A program made the translations under genes and the position numbers. Positions 50,430 through 59,781 of a stretch of DNA of 62,049 nt are shown here, piece by piece; positions within the stretch are counted from its first letter, which is position 1, and the number at the start of each line of letters is the position of its first letter. The stretch lies in the NCBI GenBank assembly GCA_964463485.1, contig CAYXDO010000058.1:1-62049 (forward strand). Reading direction: 5' to 3'. Below the pieces are notes generated by a model that was not told the DNA's origin, searched no databases, and saw nothing but the letters and a program-made list of their open reading frames with translations. The stretch comes from CAYXDO01 sp964463485 (GTDB taxonomy: Bacteria > Myxococcota > Kuafuiibacteriia > Kuafuiibacteriales > Kuafuiibacteriaceae).

Positions 50430-51469
50430 CAGGGCCTCCGGTCGAGCTCGACTCCGAGACCGGGGCCCGATGGCACCGCGAGCGATCCCGCGCGGATCTC
50501 ACCGAGGGACGCGAGGTCTTCGGCCAAGGGGCTCGACACCCCGCACGCAGAGGTCAGTCGAAGCGCGGCCGCGACGTGGACGGCCGCAGCCCTGCCGATC
50601 GCGGACTCGAAGGCCGTTCCGACGGTGACGCCGAGCCCTCTTTGCTGCGCCTTCGTCGCGAGCTCGAAGGTGGACAAGGGGCCGCCCAGGAAGCTCGGCT
50701 TCATGACCGCCACGTCGCACACGTGAGCGTCGAGCCACTCGTCCGCCGACTCGGTCAGCGACTCGTCGACGGCCAGCGGTACGCCGTGTGCCCGTAAGGT
50801 TCGAAAAGCTTCGGGAGAGGGCGAACGGAGCGGCTCTTCGACGAACTCGATCCCGAAGCGCTCGAGCGCGCCGAGCGCCGTGTGGGCCGTCGCCAAGTCC
50901 CAGGCGCGATTTGCATCGACCCGAATATTTGCAGCTCCAACGACTTCGCGCACCCGCGCGACTCGCTCGAGGTCTCGCTCGAGCTCGGTCGCTCCGACCT
51001 TGAGCTTGAAGGTCGAGAAGCCCGCGGCGAGCGCCCTCCGCGCATCTTCGGCGTCCCGCGCGAGCACGCCTGCGCGAACGAAGCTCGACGATGACGACGC
51101 CAGCAACCTCCAAAGAGGCACGACGCGCCGGCGACCCAGGTCGTCGAGTAACGCCGACGTGATCGCACCAAGGACCTCCGGTGTGCGGACCTGCCAGAGC
51201 TGCCAGACGTCTCGCACGACTTCGTCGATCGCGGCGTGGTCGAGGATCGAATCGGAAAGTGAGATCTCGGGAAGCGAGATCTCGGGAAGTCGATCGAGCT
51301 CGGCCTCGACGACTTCTCTTGCGCTCCCGAAGCCGGGCCATGGAGCGACCTCGCCAAAACCTCGTCGATCTAAGGAGACGATGTGACCGACGCGTTTTTC
51401 GAAGACCCCACGCGCCGTCTCCATGGGCGTGTGAAAGCGAAGCTCGTACCGAGTCACTCGCAGCCTCAT
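50426..51469 (-). CDS. menC: o-Succinylbenzoate synthase
   Basis: A 347-residue enolase-superfamily enzyme that dehydrates SHCHC to o-succinylbenzoate. The barrel shows STFKLKVG (the KxK pair), RVDANRAW, FVEEPLR and AVDESLT as metal ligands, and VMKPSFLGGPL with the second catalytic Lys. The ATG at 51469 gives the standard length; the frame further upstream runs into menA as a shadow. It overlaps menA's stop by 4 nt (ATGA). A 15-bp direct repeat encodes PEISLPEISL near residue 80, a recent-looking local duplication. Confidence 0.93.
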   Translation of the reverse strand: MRLRVTRYELRFHTPMETARGVFEKRVGHIVSLDRRGFGEVAPWPGFGSAREVVEAELDRLPEISLPEISLSDSILDHAAIDEVVRDVWQLWQVRTPEVLGAITSALLDDLGRRRVVPLWRLLASSSSSFVRAGVLARDAEDARRALAAGFSTFKLKVGATELERDLERVARVREVVGAANIRVDANRAWDLATAHTALGALERFGIEFVEEPLRSPSPEAFRTLRAHGVPLAVDESLTESADEWLDAHVCDVAVMKPSFLGGPLSTFELATKAQQRGLGVTVGTAFESAIGRAAAVHVAAALRLTSACGVSSPLAEDLASLGEIRAGSLAVPSGPGLGVELDRRPW

Positions 51470-52368
51470 CGATCGACTCCGAGCGCGATTCCCAAACAGA
51501 GGAAGAGCGAGAGCGACGCCTCGAATCGCGCGGCGCCGGCCAGTCGCCGATTGAGCTCGGCCCCTCGCGCCTGGGTCGCTTTGCGGAGCTCCACCATGGC
51601 GAGCGGTGTGGCCAGCAACCCCAACAGCCACGTCGACTTCCCTGCCACCCACGCGCCCACCACGACGCAAGCCAGAGCAGCGGTTACGCAGGCGACGAGC
51701 TCTCTTCGCGCGAAGTGATCGCCAAAGCGAACGGCGAGCGTCTTCTTCGAGGCGCGTGCGTCGCCTTCTCGATCTCGGAGGTTGTTGATCACCAAGATCG
51801 CCACGGCGGCCAGGCCGAGCGCCGAGGCGGGCGGGAGCACGTGCAGCGGCAGCGATCCGACCTGGACGAAGTACGTGCCCGCGGTCGCCACGAGGCCGAA
51901 GAAGACGAAGACGAAAGGCTCTCCGAGCCCGACGTAGGCGAGCGGAAATGGTCCGCCGGTGTAAGCGAGGCCCGAGAGGATGCAGGCCGCGCCCACGCCT
52001 ACGAGCCACCAGCCGCGATCCGCCGCGAGCGCGAGGCCAGCAGCCGAGGCGATGGTAAAGGCGACGGCGCTCGCCATCAGCACGGCCTTGGGCGACAGCC
52101 ACCCGCTCGCAGTGGCTCTGGCCGGACCGAGTCGCTCGGGTCCGTCCGCGCCGCGCATCCCGTCAGCCCAGTCATTGAACAAGTTGGTGCCCACTTGAAC
52201 GGCCGCCGCGACCACCAGCGCGCACGCGGCCGCAAAGGGAGCTCGCGCGCCATCGCTCCACGCGAGCGTGGTGCCCAAGGCGACAGGGGCCAGGCCCGCG
52301 ACGAGCGTCTTTGGACGGGAGGCCAGCCACAAGGCGCGCGCGCTACCGGGCGTGGCGGCCGCGCTCAT
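51466..52368 (-). CDS. menA: 1,4-Dihydroxy-2-naphthoate polyprenyltransferase
   Basis: A 300-residue UbiA-family membrane enzyme that attaches the prenyl tail to DHNA. LFNDWADGMRGADG and INNLRDREGDARASKKTLAV are the two Asp-rich motifs. About eight or nine membrane helices are visible. The opening ALWLASRPKTLVAGLAPV is typical of MenA. ATG 52368 overlaps the menB stop (ATGA). The substrates come from menB's product and the polyprenyl synthase encoded downstream. Confidence 0.95.
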   Translation of the reverse strand: MSAAATPGSARALWLASRPKTLVAGLAPVALGTTLAWSDGARAPFAAACALVVAAAVQVGTNLFNDWADGMRGADGPERLGPARATASGWLSPKAVLMASAVAFTIASAAGLALAADRGWWLVGVGAACILSGLAYTGGPFPLAYVGLGEPFVFVFFGLVATAGTYFVQVGSLPLHVLPPASALGLAAVAILVINNLRDREGDARASKKTLAVRFGDHFARRELVACVTAALACVVVGAWVAGKSTWLLGLLATPLAMVELRKATQARGAELNRRLAGAARFEASLSLFLCLGIALGVDR

Positions 52369-53198
52369 GGCCTCCTCGGAAACTTCGCGAAGTTCGGCTT
52401 TCGCTTCTCCAAGAAGGCGTTGCGGCCCTCCTGGGCTTCCGCGCTCATGTAATAAAGCAGCGTCGCATTGCCCGCGAGCTCCTGAATTCCGGCCTGGCCG
52501 TCGAGCTCTGCGTTGAACGCGCTCTTCAACATCCGAAGCGCCATGGGCGACATCTCGAGCATCTCGCGACACCACCGAACGGTCTCGGCCTCGAGGTCCG
52601 CCAAAGGAACGACCGCGTTCACGAGGCCCATCTCGAGGGCCTCCCTGGCGCCATACTGGCGGCACAAAAACCAGATCTCGCGTGCCTTCTTCTGCCCCAC
52701 GAGCCGCGCCAACATGCTCGCGCCAAAGCCCCCGTCGAAGCTCCCGACCTTCGGCCCGGTCTGCCCGAAGATCGCGTTGTCGGCGGCGATCGTCAGGTCG
52801 CAGACCACGTGCAACACGTGGCCGCCCCCGATGGCGTGGCCGGCCACCATCGCTACGACGGGCTTTGGCAGACTGCGGATCTGCTTCTGCAAGTCGAGCA
52901 CGTTGAGTCGCGGCACGCCGTCGGCGCCCACGTATCCCTGCTCGCCCCGAATCCGCTGATCGCCGCCCGAGCAAAACGCGAGCTCGCCCTTGCCCGTCAG
53001 AATGACGACGCCGATGTCCGCATCCTCACGCGCGTTCGCGAACGCGGCCTCGAGCTCGAAGAGCGTCTTTGGACGAAACGCGTTGCGCACTTCGGGACGC
53101 GCGATCGTGATCTTTGCGATCCCTTCAGGCGCCTTGTGCAACGTGATGTCGGAGTACTCGCCGACCTGGGCCCACTCTAGTGCTTCGTAGAAGCTCAC
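52365..53198 (-). CDS. menB: 1,4-Dihydroxy-2-naphthoyl-CoA synthase
   Basis: A 277-residue crotonase-fold enzyme that cyclises o-succinylbenzoyl-CoA. ARPEVRNAFRPKTLFEL and AFCSGGDQRIRG are MenB hallmarks. VAGHAIGGGHVLHVVCDL, GQTGPKVGSFDGG and LCRQYGAREALEMGLVN follow, with the last stretch distinguishing MenB from other crotonases. GTG 53198 is preferred, since a clear AAGGAGAG site lies 5 bp upstream, and the longer frame is a shadow of menD. It overlaps the menD stop as GTGA. Confidence 0.96.
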   Translation of the reverse strand: MSFYEALEWAQVGEYSDITLHKAPEGIAKITIARPEVRNAFRPKTLFELEAAFANAREDADIGVVILTGKGELAFCSGGDQRIRGEQGYVGADGVPRLNVLDLQKQIRSLPKPVVAMVAGHAIGGGHVLHVVCDLTIAADNAIFGQTGPKVGSFDGGFGASMLARLVGQKKAREIWFLCRQYGAREALEMGLVNAVVPLADLEAETVRWCREMLEMSPMALRMLKSAFNAELDGQAGIQELAGNATLLYYMSAEAQEGRNAFLEKRKPNFAKFPRRP

Positions 53199-54895
53199 GG
53201 AATCTCTCCTTCGAGGTCGAGCGATCGAGCCGCCGCCCGTCCCGCCTCTGCCAACGCACGCACGCGAGCCCCATGGCTCGCCGATCCGTTCACGATCACG
53301 TGAACGAGGCTTGGGAAGCTCGCTCGAGCGATGGCGCTGGCGAGCTCCTCCTCCCTGGTGGCGCGGGAGTAAGCGACGCCCCCCGCGCGGCACAAGGCCT
53401 CCACGTCCATCGAGCTCGGCGTCAGGCAGAGTCGCTGGAACGTTGGGTCGGACTCGCTCGCGAACGGGAGCGTCCTGAAGATTCCGCCCCCGCCGTTGTC
53501 CACCATGAGGATCATGACGTCGCCGCCGAGCTGGCGCATGGCGAGCAACGCTCCTGCGTCGTGTTGGACCGCGAGCTCGCCGAGGTACGCGACGACGGGC
53601 GCTTCGAGCCCGCGAGCCTCACCGAGCGCGGTTGCGATCCCGCCGTCGATCCCGCAGACCCCGCGGCTCGAAAGCACCCGCCGCGTCGACGTCCCGGGCC
53701 CTCCGAACAGCTCGAGGTCGCGGATCGGCGAGCTGTTGCCGACGTGGAGCGCCCAGCTCGATGGCATGCGCCTCAGGAGCTCGCGAGCGATCGTGCCCTC
53801 CCAGAATCCCGTCGCCGCAGCCTCATCGAGGACGGCTCGGACCGAGTCGTCGACGCGCCTGAAGGCTCGAAGCCACGACTCGTCGATGCTGCGCACGCGC
53901 CCGGCCAGCCAGTCGCATGAGCGCTCAGGGTCGCCTTCGATCACGAGCTTCGCTGAATGTTGGGGGTCCAAGTATCGAGCTCCGGCTTCGAAGACGATCA
54001 CGTCAGCGCCGGCTCGCTCGAGCCATTGTGAGACGGCGTTCGCAGTCGGAGGACGTCCTAGGCGGACAATGACTTCAGGCCTCAGCTGGCGAGCTACCGC
54101 CGGACTCGGAAGGAACGCGGCCGCGGAGCTCACCAGTCTCGGACCCGCAAATCCGAGCGAGCCGCCCGACGCGGGCTCGGCGATGACCGGCCAGCTCAGC
54201 GCCGCCGCCAGGCGGTGGGCCGCGGGCCCGAGGCGCCCTTCGTGAGCGGGGCCGACGACGATGACCCCGCGTCGACCTTCGATGCGGCGCTCTACGGTCT
54301 CGAGCGCCTCGATCGAGGGCGCAACCTTGCCTCGCAAGACTTCCACGTGGGACGGGGCCTCGCGCCGCGGAGCGTCCTGTTTGAGCGGCTCTCGTAGCGG
54401 CACGTTCAGGTGCACGGGCTGGCGAAGCGCTTCGGTGAGAACCTGCGCGACGAGCGTGCGCAAGTGGACCGTCGGGCCCTCCTCGTGCGGCGTCTCGATC
54501 GAGAAGCTGAGCGCGTGCTCGCCGAAGTAGCGAGCCTGCCGTACGGTCTGCGAAGCTCCGCAGTCCCACAGCTCGCCGGGCCGATCCGCGGTGATCACGA
54601 CCAAAGGCCCGCCGCCGTAACGAGACTCGAGGATCGCGGGGAGCGCGTGTGCGCCCGCAGATCCCGACGTGCACACGAACACCGTGGGCGACCCAGTCGA
54701 TCGTGCGAGCCCGAGAGCGAAGAAAGAGCCGACCCGCTCGTCGATCGTCACATGCGTACGGAGCCGAGCTGTGCCTTCGGCCGCGAACGCCAACGGAGCG
54801 CTGCGAGCTCCAGGCGAGATCACGACGTCACGAACGCCCCCGGCGGCCAAGAGCGAGAAGAGCTCGCGCGTCGTGTCGAAGTTGGCGCGCTTCAC
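53195..54895 (-). CDS. menD: 2-Succinyl-5-enolpyruvyl-6-hydroxy-3-cyclohexene-1-carboxylate synthase
   Basis: A 566-residue thiamine-diphosphate enzyme, the first committed step towards menaquinone from isochorismate. Signatures are VVISPGARSAPLAFAA, IDERVGSFFALGLARSTG and SGSAGAHALPAILESRYGG in the N-terminal domain. The C-terminal TPP site is VMILMVDNGGGGIFRTLPF. The length is typical. GTG 54895 overlaps the menF stop (GTGA); the longer frame back to 55510 shadows menF. Confidence 0.96.
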   Translation of the reverse strand: MKRANFDTTRELFSLLAAGGVRDVVISPGARSAPLAFAAEGTARLRTHVTIDERVGSFFALGLARSTGSPTVFVCTSGSAGAHALPAILESRYGGGPLVVITADRPGELWDCGASQTVRQARYFGEHALSFSIETPHEEGPTVHLRTLVAQVLTEALRQPVHLNVPLREPLKQDAPRREAPSHVEVLRGKVAPSIEALETVERRIEGRRGVIVVGPAHEGRLGPAAHRLAAALSWPVIAEPASGGSLGFAGPRLVSSAAAFLPSPAVARQLRPEVIVRLGRPPTANAVSQWLERAGADVIVFEAGARYLDPQHSAKLVIEGDPERSCDWLAGRVRSIDESWLRAFRRVDDSVRAVLDEAAATGFWEGTIARELLRRMPSSWALHVGNSSPIRDLELFGGPGTSTRRVLSSRGVCGIDGGIATALGEARGLEAPVVAYLGELAVQHDAGALLAMRQLGGDVMILMVDNGGGGIFRTLPFASESDPTFQRLCLTPSSMDVEALCRAGGVAYSRATREEELASAIARASFPSLVHVIVNGSASHGARVRALAEAGRAAARSLDLEGEIP

Positions 54896-56130
54896 GGAGC
54901 CTCCTGCCGAAGCGCTCGGAGTATGCTCGAGAGCTTCTGCTCGGTCTCGAGCCACTCCTTCGCTGGGTCGGAGCCTCTTACGATTCCCGCCCCCGCGTAG
55001 AGCGTGGCCGCGTTCGAACCGAGGAGCGCGCTTCGAATCGCGACCCACGCTCCACCCCCGGTCTTGTGCACGTAGCCGATCGCGCCCGTGTACCAGCCTC
55101 TTTGAAGCGGCTCGTGACGCTCCAAGTGGGCCATCGCGGCCTTGCGAGGAGCTCCGACAACGGCCGGGCTCGGATGCAATTTCTCCATCCAGGAAAAGAG
55201 GGTCCCGCCCTGTGTTCGGCCCGAGATCGGAGTCGCGAGGTGAAGCAGATCGGCAGCCGATCTGATCGACGTCGGCCCTCGGAAGACCTCGTGACAGCCC
55301 TCCGCGAGCGCGGCCTCGAGGGCCTGTGCCACGTGCTCGTGCTCTACTCGGTCCTTCGCGCTCTCGAGGAGCTCCGCGGCTCGGCCGACGCCTTGGGCCC
55401 TGGTTCCTGCGAGCGCGAGCGTACGAATCTGGTCTCCGTCGAGCTCGATGAGCGGCTCTGGTGAAGCGCCCGTGAACATCGATCCGCCCAGTCGACCCAC
55501 CGCGAAACACATCGCGGAGTCGTCGCGAACGGCGGAGGTCTCGAAGGTGGCGCGAACGTCGAACCGACCCGCCAACGTGAGGGAGCGAGCGAGCACGACC
55601 TTCGAAAGGTCGCCTCCGAGCGCGTCGATCGCGCGAGCCACGCGCGCCTCGAAGGCCTGCCGCGGCTCGTCCGTTCCGACCTGCGTCGACCGAGCAGGGG
55701 CAGGTCTCATCTCAGTGGCGCCCGTCGTCCCGACCCAGGTGCCCGTCGGCGTACCGACCCAAAGCAGTCGCGGGACCCACCACCAAAGGCCCGGAAAGCC
55801 ACGCCAGACCTGCCCCAGCGGCGTGTCCCCAAACGCGAAGCCCCCCACCGCGATGGGCGCCGATCGCAACGTCTCTTCGGGCGGGCACGTCCCGCGCTCC
55901 GCAAAGTGCTCCTTCAGCGCATCGAGCTCGAGGGCCTTGGCGAATCGGTCCGGACCATCGACGGCGACCTCCAAAACCGCACCCACCGCACCGAACGTCG
56001 ACCCGTTCGGAAGCCGCGCCACCCAGACGGCCTCGCCCTGTCGACCTGCCCCGCGGACGAACGACCACACGTCCAAAGCGGACCTGCTCCAAAAGCGCCC
56101 GAGGCGAGCGGACGAGCTGGCTTCGCTCAT
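54892..56130 (-). CDS. menF: Isochorismate synthase
   Basis: A 412-residue chorismate-utilising enzyme at the head of the men cluster. DLSKVVLARSLTL holds the catalytic Lys, LALAGTRAQGVG and ESAKDRVEHEHV are family motifs, and EKLHPSPAVVGAP, RGWYTGAIGYV and GAGIVRGSDPAKEWLETE complete the C-terminal chorismate-binding domain. The ATG at 56130 is preferred to the TTG two codons earlier. A perfect 30-bp inverted repeat covers this start, so expression is probably repressed by a regulator binding there. The cluster runs menF-menD-menB-menA-menC-menE. Confidence 0.94.
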   Translation of the reverse strand: MSEASSSARLGRFWSRSALDVWSFVRGAGRQGEAVWVARLPNGSTFGAVGAVLEVAVDGPDRFAKALELDALKEHFAERGTCPPEETLRSAPIAVGGFAFGDTPLGQVWRGFPGLWWWVPRLLWVGTPTGTWVGTTGATEMRPAPARSTQVGTDEPRQAFEARVARAIDALGGDLSKVVLARSLTLAGRFDVRATFETSAVRDDSAMCFAVGRLGGSMFTGASPEPLIELDGDQIRTLALAGTRAQGVGRAAELLESAKDRVEHEHVAQALEAALAEGCHEVFRGPTSIRSAADLLHLATPISGRTQGGTLFSWMEKLHPSPAVVGAPRKAAMAHLERHEPLQRGWYTGAIGYVHKTGGGAWVAIRSALLGSNAATLYAGAGIVRGSDPAKEWLETEQKLSSILRALRQEAP

Positions 56131-56154
56131 GTTCAAGGTAGCTTGAACATGAGC
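56125..56154. promoter_or_regulatory. Perfect inverted repeat over the menF start (probable operator)
   Basis: GCTCATGTTCAAG-GTAG-CTTGAACATGAGC has 13-bp arms and a 4-bp spacer, and includes the menF ATG (56128-56130 on the complement). Ten bases of one arm, GCTTGAACAT, recur at 56238-56247, 28 bp before the divergent GbsR/MarR-like gene. This suggests one regulator acting on both sides; an mRNA hairpin over the start is an alternative. Confidence 0.7.
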
Positions 56155-56274
56155 TAATACACCGAGGCGAGATGCGCAAGTCTATGAAGACGACTGCGGA
56201 GGAGGCGGCTTCAGACGTCGTGGACCTTCGGTTCCCTGCTTGAACATCCGCGGCGGCGGTGCCACCATCTGCCG

Positions 56275-56859
56275 ATGGGTACTGTTCAGGACGATGAGAA
56301 CAGCGACCCGGTCGAGCGCCGCATCCTTCAAGCCTGTGACGCGGTCGGCGAGTTCATCGCCTACTGGGGCTTCAAGAACATCCATGGACGGATTTGGACG
56401 CTCCTGGCGCTTCGCAGAGAGCCGCTCACCCAGGCCGACATCTCGCGGAAGCTCGGCGTGAGTCGCGGTCTGGTCAGCATGAGTATCGACGATTTGCGCA
56501 AGTATGGGCTCGTCCGCTCGGTCGGCGACGAGCGGGGCGCTCCGTGCGCCGCGGTCTTCGACGTCTGGCCGACCGTGTCCGATATCCTACGATCGCGCGA
56601 GTGGATGCTCGTGGAGACCGCCCGCCTCGCCTTCGAAGGCGCGCTCGAGGAGCTCAACCTCGCCGAGGCGCGCGGAGCTCGCACCGCCTACGATCCGAGC
56701 CGAGTGCGTGCCCTGCTCGCCATGACGGAGGTGGCGCAGGGATTTCTGAAGATTCTCCTGAAGCTCCGGGCGCCGCCGCAGCTCGAAGTTTTCACCGGCT
56801 GGCTGGGTCGAGCCACCGGAGTCGTAGCCCGGGTTCGCGAAGTCCTCAACAAGGACTGA
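56275..56859 (+). CDS. GbsR/MarR-like winged-helix transcription regulator
   Basis: A 194-residue regulator. Residues about 25-95 form a winged helix: YWGFKNIHGRIWTLLALRRE, PLTQADISRKLGVSRGLVSM and SIDDLRKYGLVRSV. The WGFKNIHGRIW stretch is typical of GbsR-like proteins. The C-terminal half is helical, probably for dimerisation (LRALLAMTEVAQGFLKIL is close to the actual helix). It is divergent from menF, with a shared half-site in front of each gene, so it may control menaquinone synthesis and itself. The effector is unknown. Confidence 0.85.
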   Translation: MGTVQDDENSDPVERRILQACDAVGEFIAYWGFKNIHGRIWTLLALRREPLTQADISRKLGVSRGLVSMSIDDLRKYGLVRSVGDERGAPCAAVFDVWPTVSDILRSREWMLVETARLAFEGALEELNLAEARGARTAYDPSRVRALLAMTEVAQGFLKILLKLRAPPQLEVFTGWLGRATGVVARVREVLNKD

Positions 56860-57120
56860 TGGACTACTTCGCACGCCGCGAGGATCTTTGGGAGCGATTC
56901 CAACATCGCTGAGTCCGGCCCAGCGGCGGCTGAAATGAATGCCGAGTTGCTGGCGGCGAGAGCTTGCGGTTCGGCGTGGGACGCCCATACCGACTGGTCG
57001 CATCCGACAAATTCCGTGCAAGAAGCTCCAATTCCGTCTCTCGGCCGAATCGCGGCTTCGAGCTGGCACAGGCTGACCTTCGAGCGCTCGCGCGGGAGTC
57101 GCGAACCCCGACTGTGCTTC

Positions 57121-57191
57121 GGACTCTGACTCTGACTCGGACTCGGACACGGACTCTGGAAGGTGATTCCGACTCCGACTCGGACAGCGAC
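57121..57191. repeat. Degenerate GACTCT/GACTCG hexanucleotide array
   Basis: About twelve GACTCN hexamers run through 57121-57191, with a short break near 57160. The flanks 56860-57120 and 57192-57240 hold no gene I can support; frames read across them give Ser/Asp or Thr/Arg repeats. The array borders the start of the FG-GAP fragment. Confidence 0.8.
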
Positions 57192-57240
57192 TGGCCCTCG
57201 CCGCCGCCTTCGAGGGCTGCACGATCGAGTCCCCGCGCTC

Positions 57241-58180
57241 CGGTGAATCGTGCACGCTCACCCGACCAGATCCCGCTCGCCGAGCTCGCCGCGGGCGACA
57301 TCGACGGCGACGGCATCGTCGAGATCATCGCGCCCAAACGTCGCGACGCCAGCGGTTATCATCTGATCGCCTTCGAGCACACCGGAGAGCAGAAATGGGT
57401 GAGTACGTCCTCGACGATCACCGTTCCGGGCATCGACATCTCGCCGGGCGCCTTCTCCATCGCCAACCTCGACGGCGAAGGTCTGCCCGAGATCGTGACG
57501 GCTGGCCGGAAATCGGCGTCGCCGGGAAGACCAAGTATGCCGTGTTCAGAAGAGACGGCCAGCTCCTATGGCAGGCGGACATCTTCGATCTTTCGTCGAG
57601 CTTCACGGGTTCCACGACCTTCGACTTCGACCTCGACGGTCAGATCGAAGTCGTCTACCGCGACGAGCGGAACCTCTGGATCTATCGAGGCAGTGACGGC
57701 GCCGTCCTGCAGCAGTTGCCGATGCCGTCGAGCACCTGGAGCGAGCTGCCCGTGGTCGCCGACGTCGACGGGGACGGGCACGCCGAGATCGTGGTGGTTG
57801 CCGACACCGCCATCAAAAACGAGCTTGTGACTCCGAGAGAGCTGAGTGGCATCTACGTCCTCGAGGACCCGCTCGACCGCTGGCCCGCGACCCGAAAGAT
57901 CTGGAATCAGCACAGCTACCACGTGACGAACGTGAATGACGACGGGACGATCCCGCTCGTCGAGCGCCCGAGCTGGCTGGAGCCCGGCTTGAACGGCTAT
58001 CGGCTGAATACGTTGCCGGCCGGCGAGGCTCGGCACGACACCCTGACCTACCGAGTCACCGCGGGCGCCGCGGAGTCGAACGAGGCCACGGTGAGTATCG
58101 AGCTCCTCCCGCCGAGAAATGTCCCGCGGACCGTCTCCACGCCTCCGCTCGTCGCTCACGCGGGCCTCCAGTACACTTAG
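57241..58180 (+). pseudogene. FG-GAP/VCBS-repeat surface protein fragment, frameshifted
   Basis: Beta-propeller repeats are visible in two frames. Up to about 57505 the frame reads LAAGDIDGDGIVEIIAPKRR and AFSIANLDGEGLPEIVTAG; after it, the next frame reads GVAGKTKYAVFRRDGQLLWQ, FDFDLDGQIEVVYRDE and PVVADVDGDGHAEIVVV. DxDGDG calcium loops mark each repeat. No start or signal peptide is seen, so the 5' part is lost. The tail (YRVTAGAAESNEATVSIELL) stops at 58180. A sequencing indel could explain the single shift, but the missing start supports decay. Confidence 0.75.
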
Positions 58181-58212
58181 CAGGTCGCTGAAAAAAGCTC
58201 CGAAATTCATGA

Positions 58213-58314
58213 CGTGCCCGTGCCCGTGCCCGCGCCCGTCCGCGCCCGTGCCCGTGCCCGATTCACCACTGCCCGATTCACCACTGCCGATTCACCAGTG
58301 CCCTAGTCACCAGT
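58213..58314. repeat. GTGCCC hexanucleotide array plus 15-bp GATTCACCACTGCCC repeats
   Basis: CCCGTG-type hexamers (58213-58260) pass into about four copies of a GATTCACCACTGCCC-like unit with shortening (58260-58314). The element separates the FG-GAP and PASTA fragments. It is non-coding. Confidence 0.82.
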
Positions 58315-58319
58315 GAGCG

Positions 58320-59763
58320 GTGCGGGAGCCGACCTTCACCCTCGTACCCGACGTCGTGGGTTTGCAGGAACCCGTCGCGCGAGCAACTCTGCTCTCCGCG
58401 ACCCTCGCGGTGGGATCAGTCACGGAGAGTCACTCGCTCTCCGTCCCGCTCGGAGCGGTGATCTCGCAGAGCCCGGCGGCTGGGCAGAGTGTGCTCGAAG
58501 GCTCGGAGGTCGCGCTCGAAATCTCGACCGGCCCAGTGCTCGTCCCGAACGTGGTGAATACGGAGGAGTCTCAGGCCCGAGCCGTAGTGCTCGCCGCCGA
58601 GCTCACGGTCGGAGCGGTCCGCTACGTCGAGGATCTCATCGTCGCCGAGGGCTTGGTGATCTCGCAGAGCCCCGTAGCCGGAGCCGCGGTGCTCGACGGC
58701 GAGCCTGTCGCGCTCGTGATCTCGCTCGGAGTCCCGAAGGTCGCGGTGCCGGACCTGCTCGGCCTCCCACTCTCGTTCGGCGAGGACAGCCTCGTGGCAA
58801 CGAATCTGTTCTCGGGCGCCGTGTCGAGTGAGTATCGGTTCGACGTCCCCGGGGCTGATCGTGTCGACGACGCCCGCGCCGGGCACGATCGTCCCGATCG
58901 AGAGCACGGTCGACCTCGTCGTCTCGCTGGGTCCGCGCGTCATCGCGGTCCCTGACGTCTCTGGGTTGTCGGAGCTCGAGGCCGGAGACCTGATCGTCGC
59001 CGCGAGCCTCTCTCCGGTCCTTGTGGGAGAAGGCAGCGCAACGGTACCGAGCGGAACGATCCTCCGCCAAGATCCGCTCCCGGGCACGCTCGTCGTGGAG
59101 GCGAGCCCCGTGCTCGTCGTCGTATCGGTCGGCGCAGTGCCCGCCGCGGCTCAGGCAGAGGCAGAGACGCTGGTCGTGGCCGCATCACTCTCGATCGGCA
59201 CGGTGAGCTCGGCGCCGAGCGCCAGCGTACCCGCGGGCCAAGTATTGTCGCAGTCACCGTCGGGAGGAGCCGTCTTCATGCTCGGGACCGCGGCAGACTT
59301 CGTCGTCTCGCTGGGAGCCGCCTTTCCAGCGTCGGGCAGACGGCACCGCGACGTACCACGGGGACGCTCTGGCAGCGTCCGGGCTATGTCCGACGCGAAT
59401 GAGTCCGTAACCGATCGAATCTTCTATGACGCCTTCGGGCGGGAGACCGGGAAGTCTGGTTCAACTGTCAACTCTCGTTCGTTTGCAGGAGAGTCCGCAG
59501 ATTCTGTGACGGGGCTTCTGTATCCGCCCGCTACTACGAGCCTGAGACGGGTCGGTTCCTGAGCGCAGATCCATTCCTCGGAAATCGAGGAGGTGCCGAT
59601 GTCTCTATCGCCCTACCTCTACGCAGATTCAAACCCAGTCATGCACGAGGACCCTTCCGGTCTCGCTAGTCTCGTTGAAGTGAAGGTCATACTCGGGACG
59701 ATCGCGAATCTGTCTCGCTTGGGGATTCAGCTCCTGAAGTTTGTTGACAAGGCGCAAGCCTAG
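58320..59763 (+). pseudogene. PASTA-repeat and RHS/YD-repeat protein remnant with several frameshifts
   Basis: Five PASTA-like repeats can be read (e.g. TLVPDVVGLQEPVARATLLS; VISQSPAAGQSVLEGSEVAL), the third crossing a frameshift near 58850 inside a CCCCGGGG run. Then comes an RHS end: RIFYDAFGRETGKSG, a frame change near 59520, RYYEPETGRFLSADPFLGN, another change near 59590, and SPYLYADSNPVMHEDPSGLA. The reading ends at TAG 59761. The order PASTA - YD repeat - RHS hallmark - variable tip is that of a secreted or surface toxin carrier. No signal peptide is present. Confidence 0.8.
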
Positions 59764-59781
59764 GCCGATCTGCTTTCCTCT

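Noticed and set aside
56587..57261. Minus-strand frame with Ser-Glu repeats
   Set aside because: The repeat comes from the hexamer array, and the rest is antisense to the GbsR/MarR-like gene.
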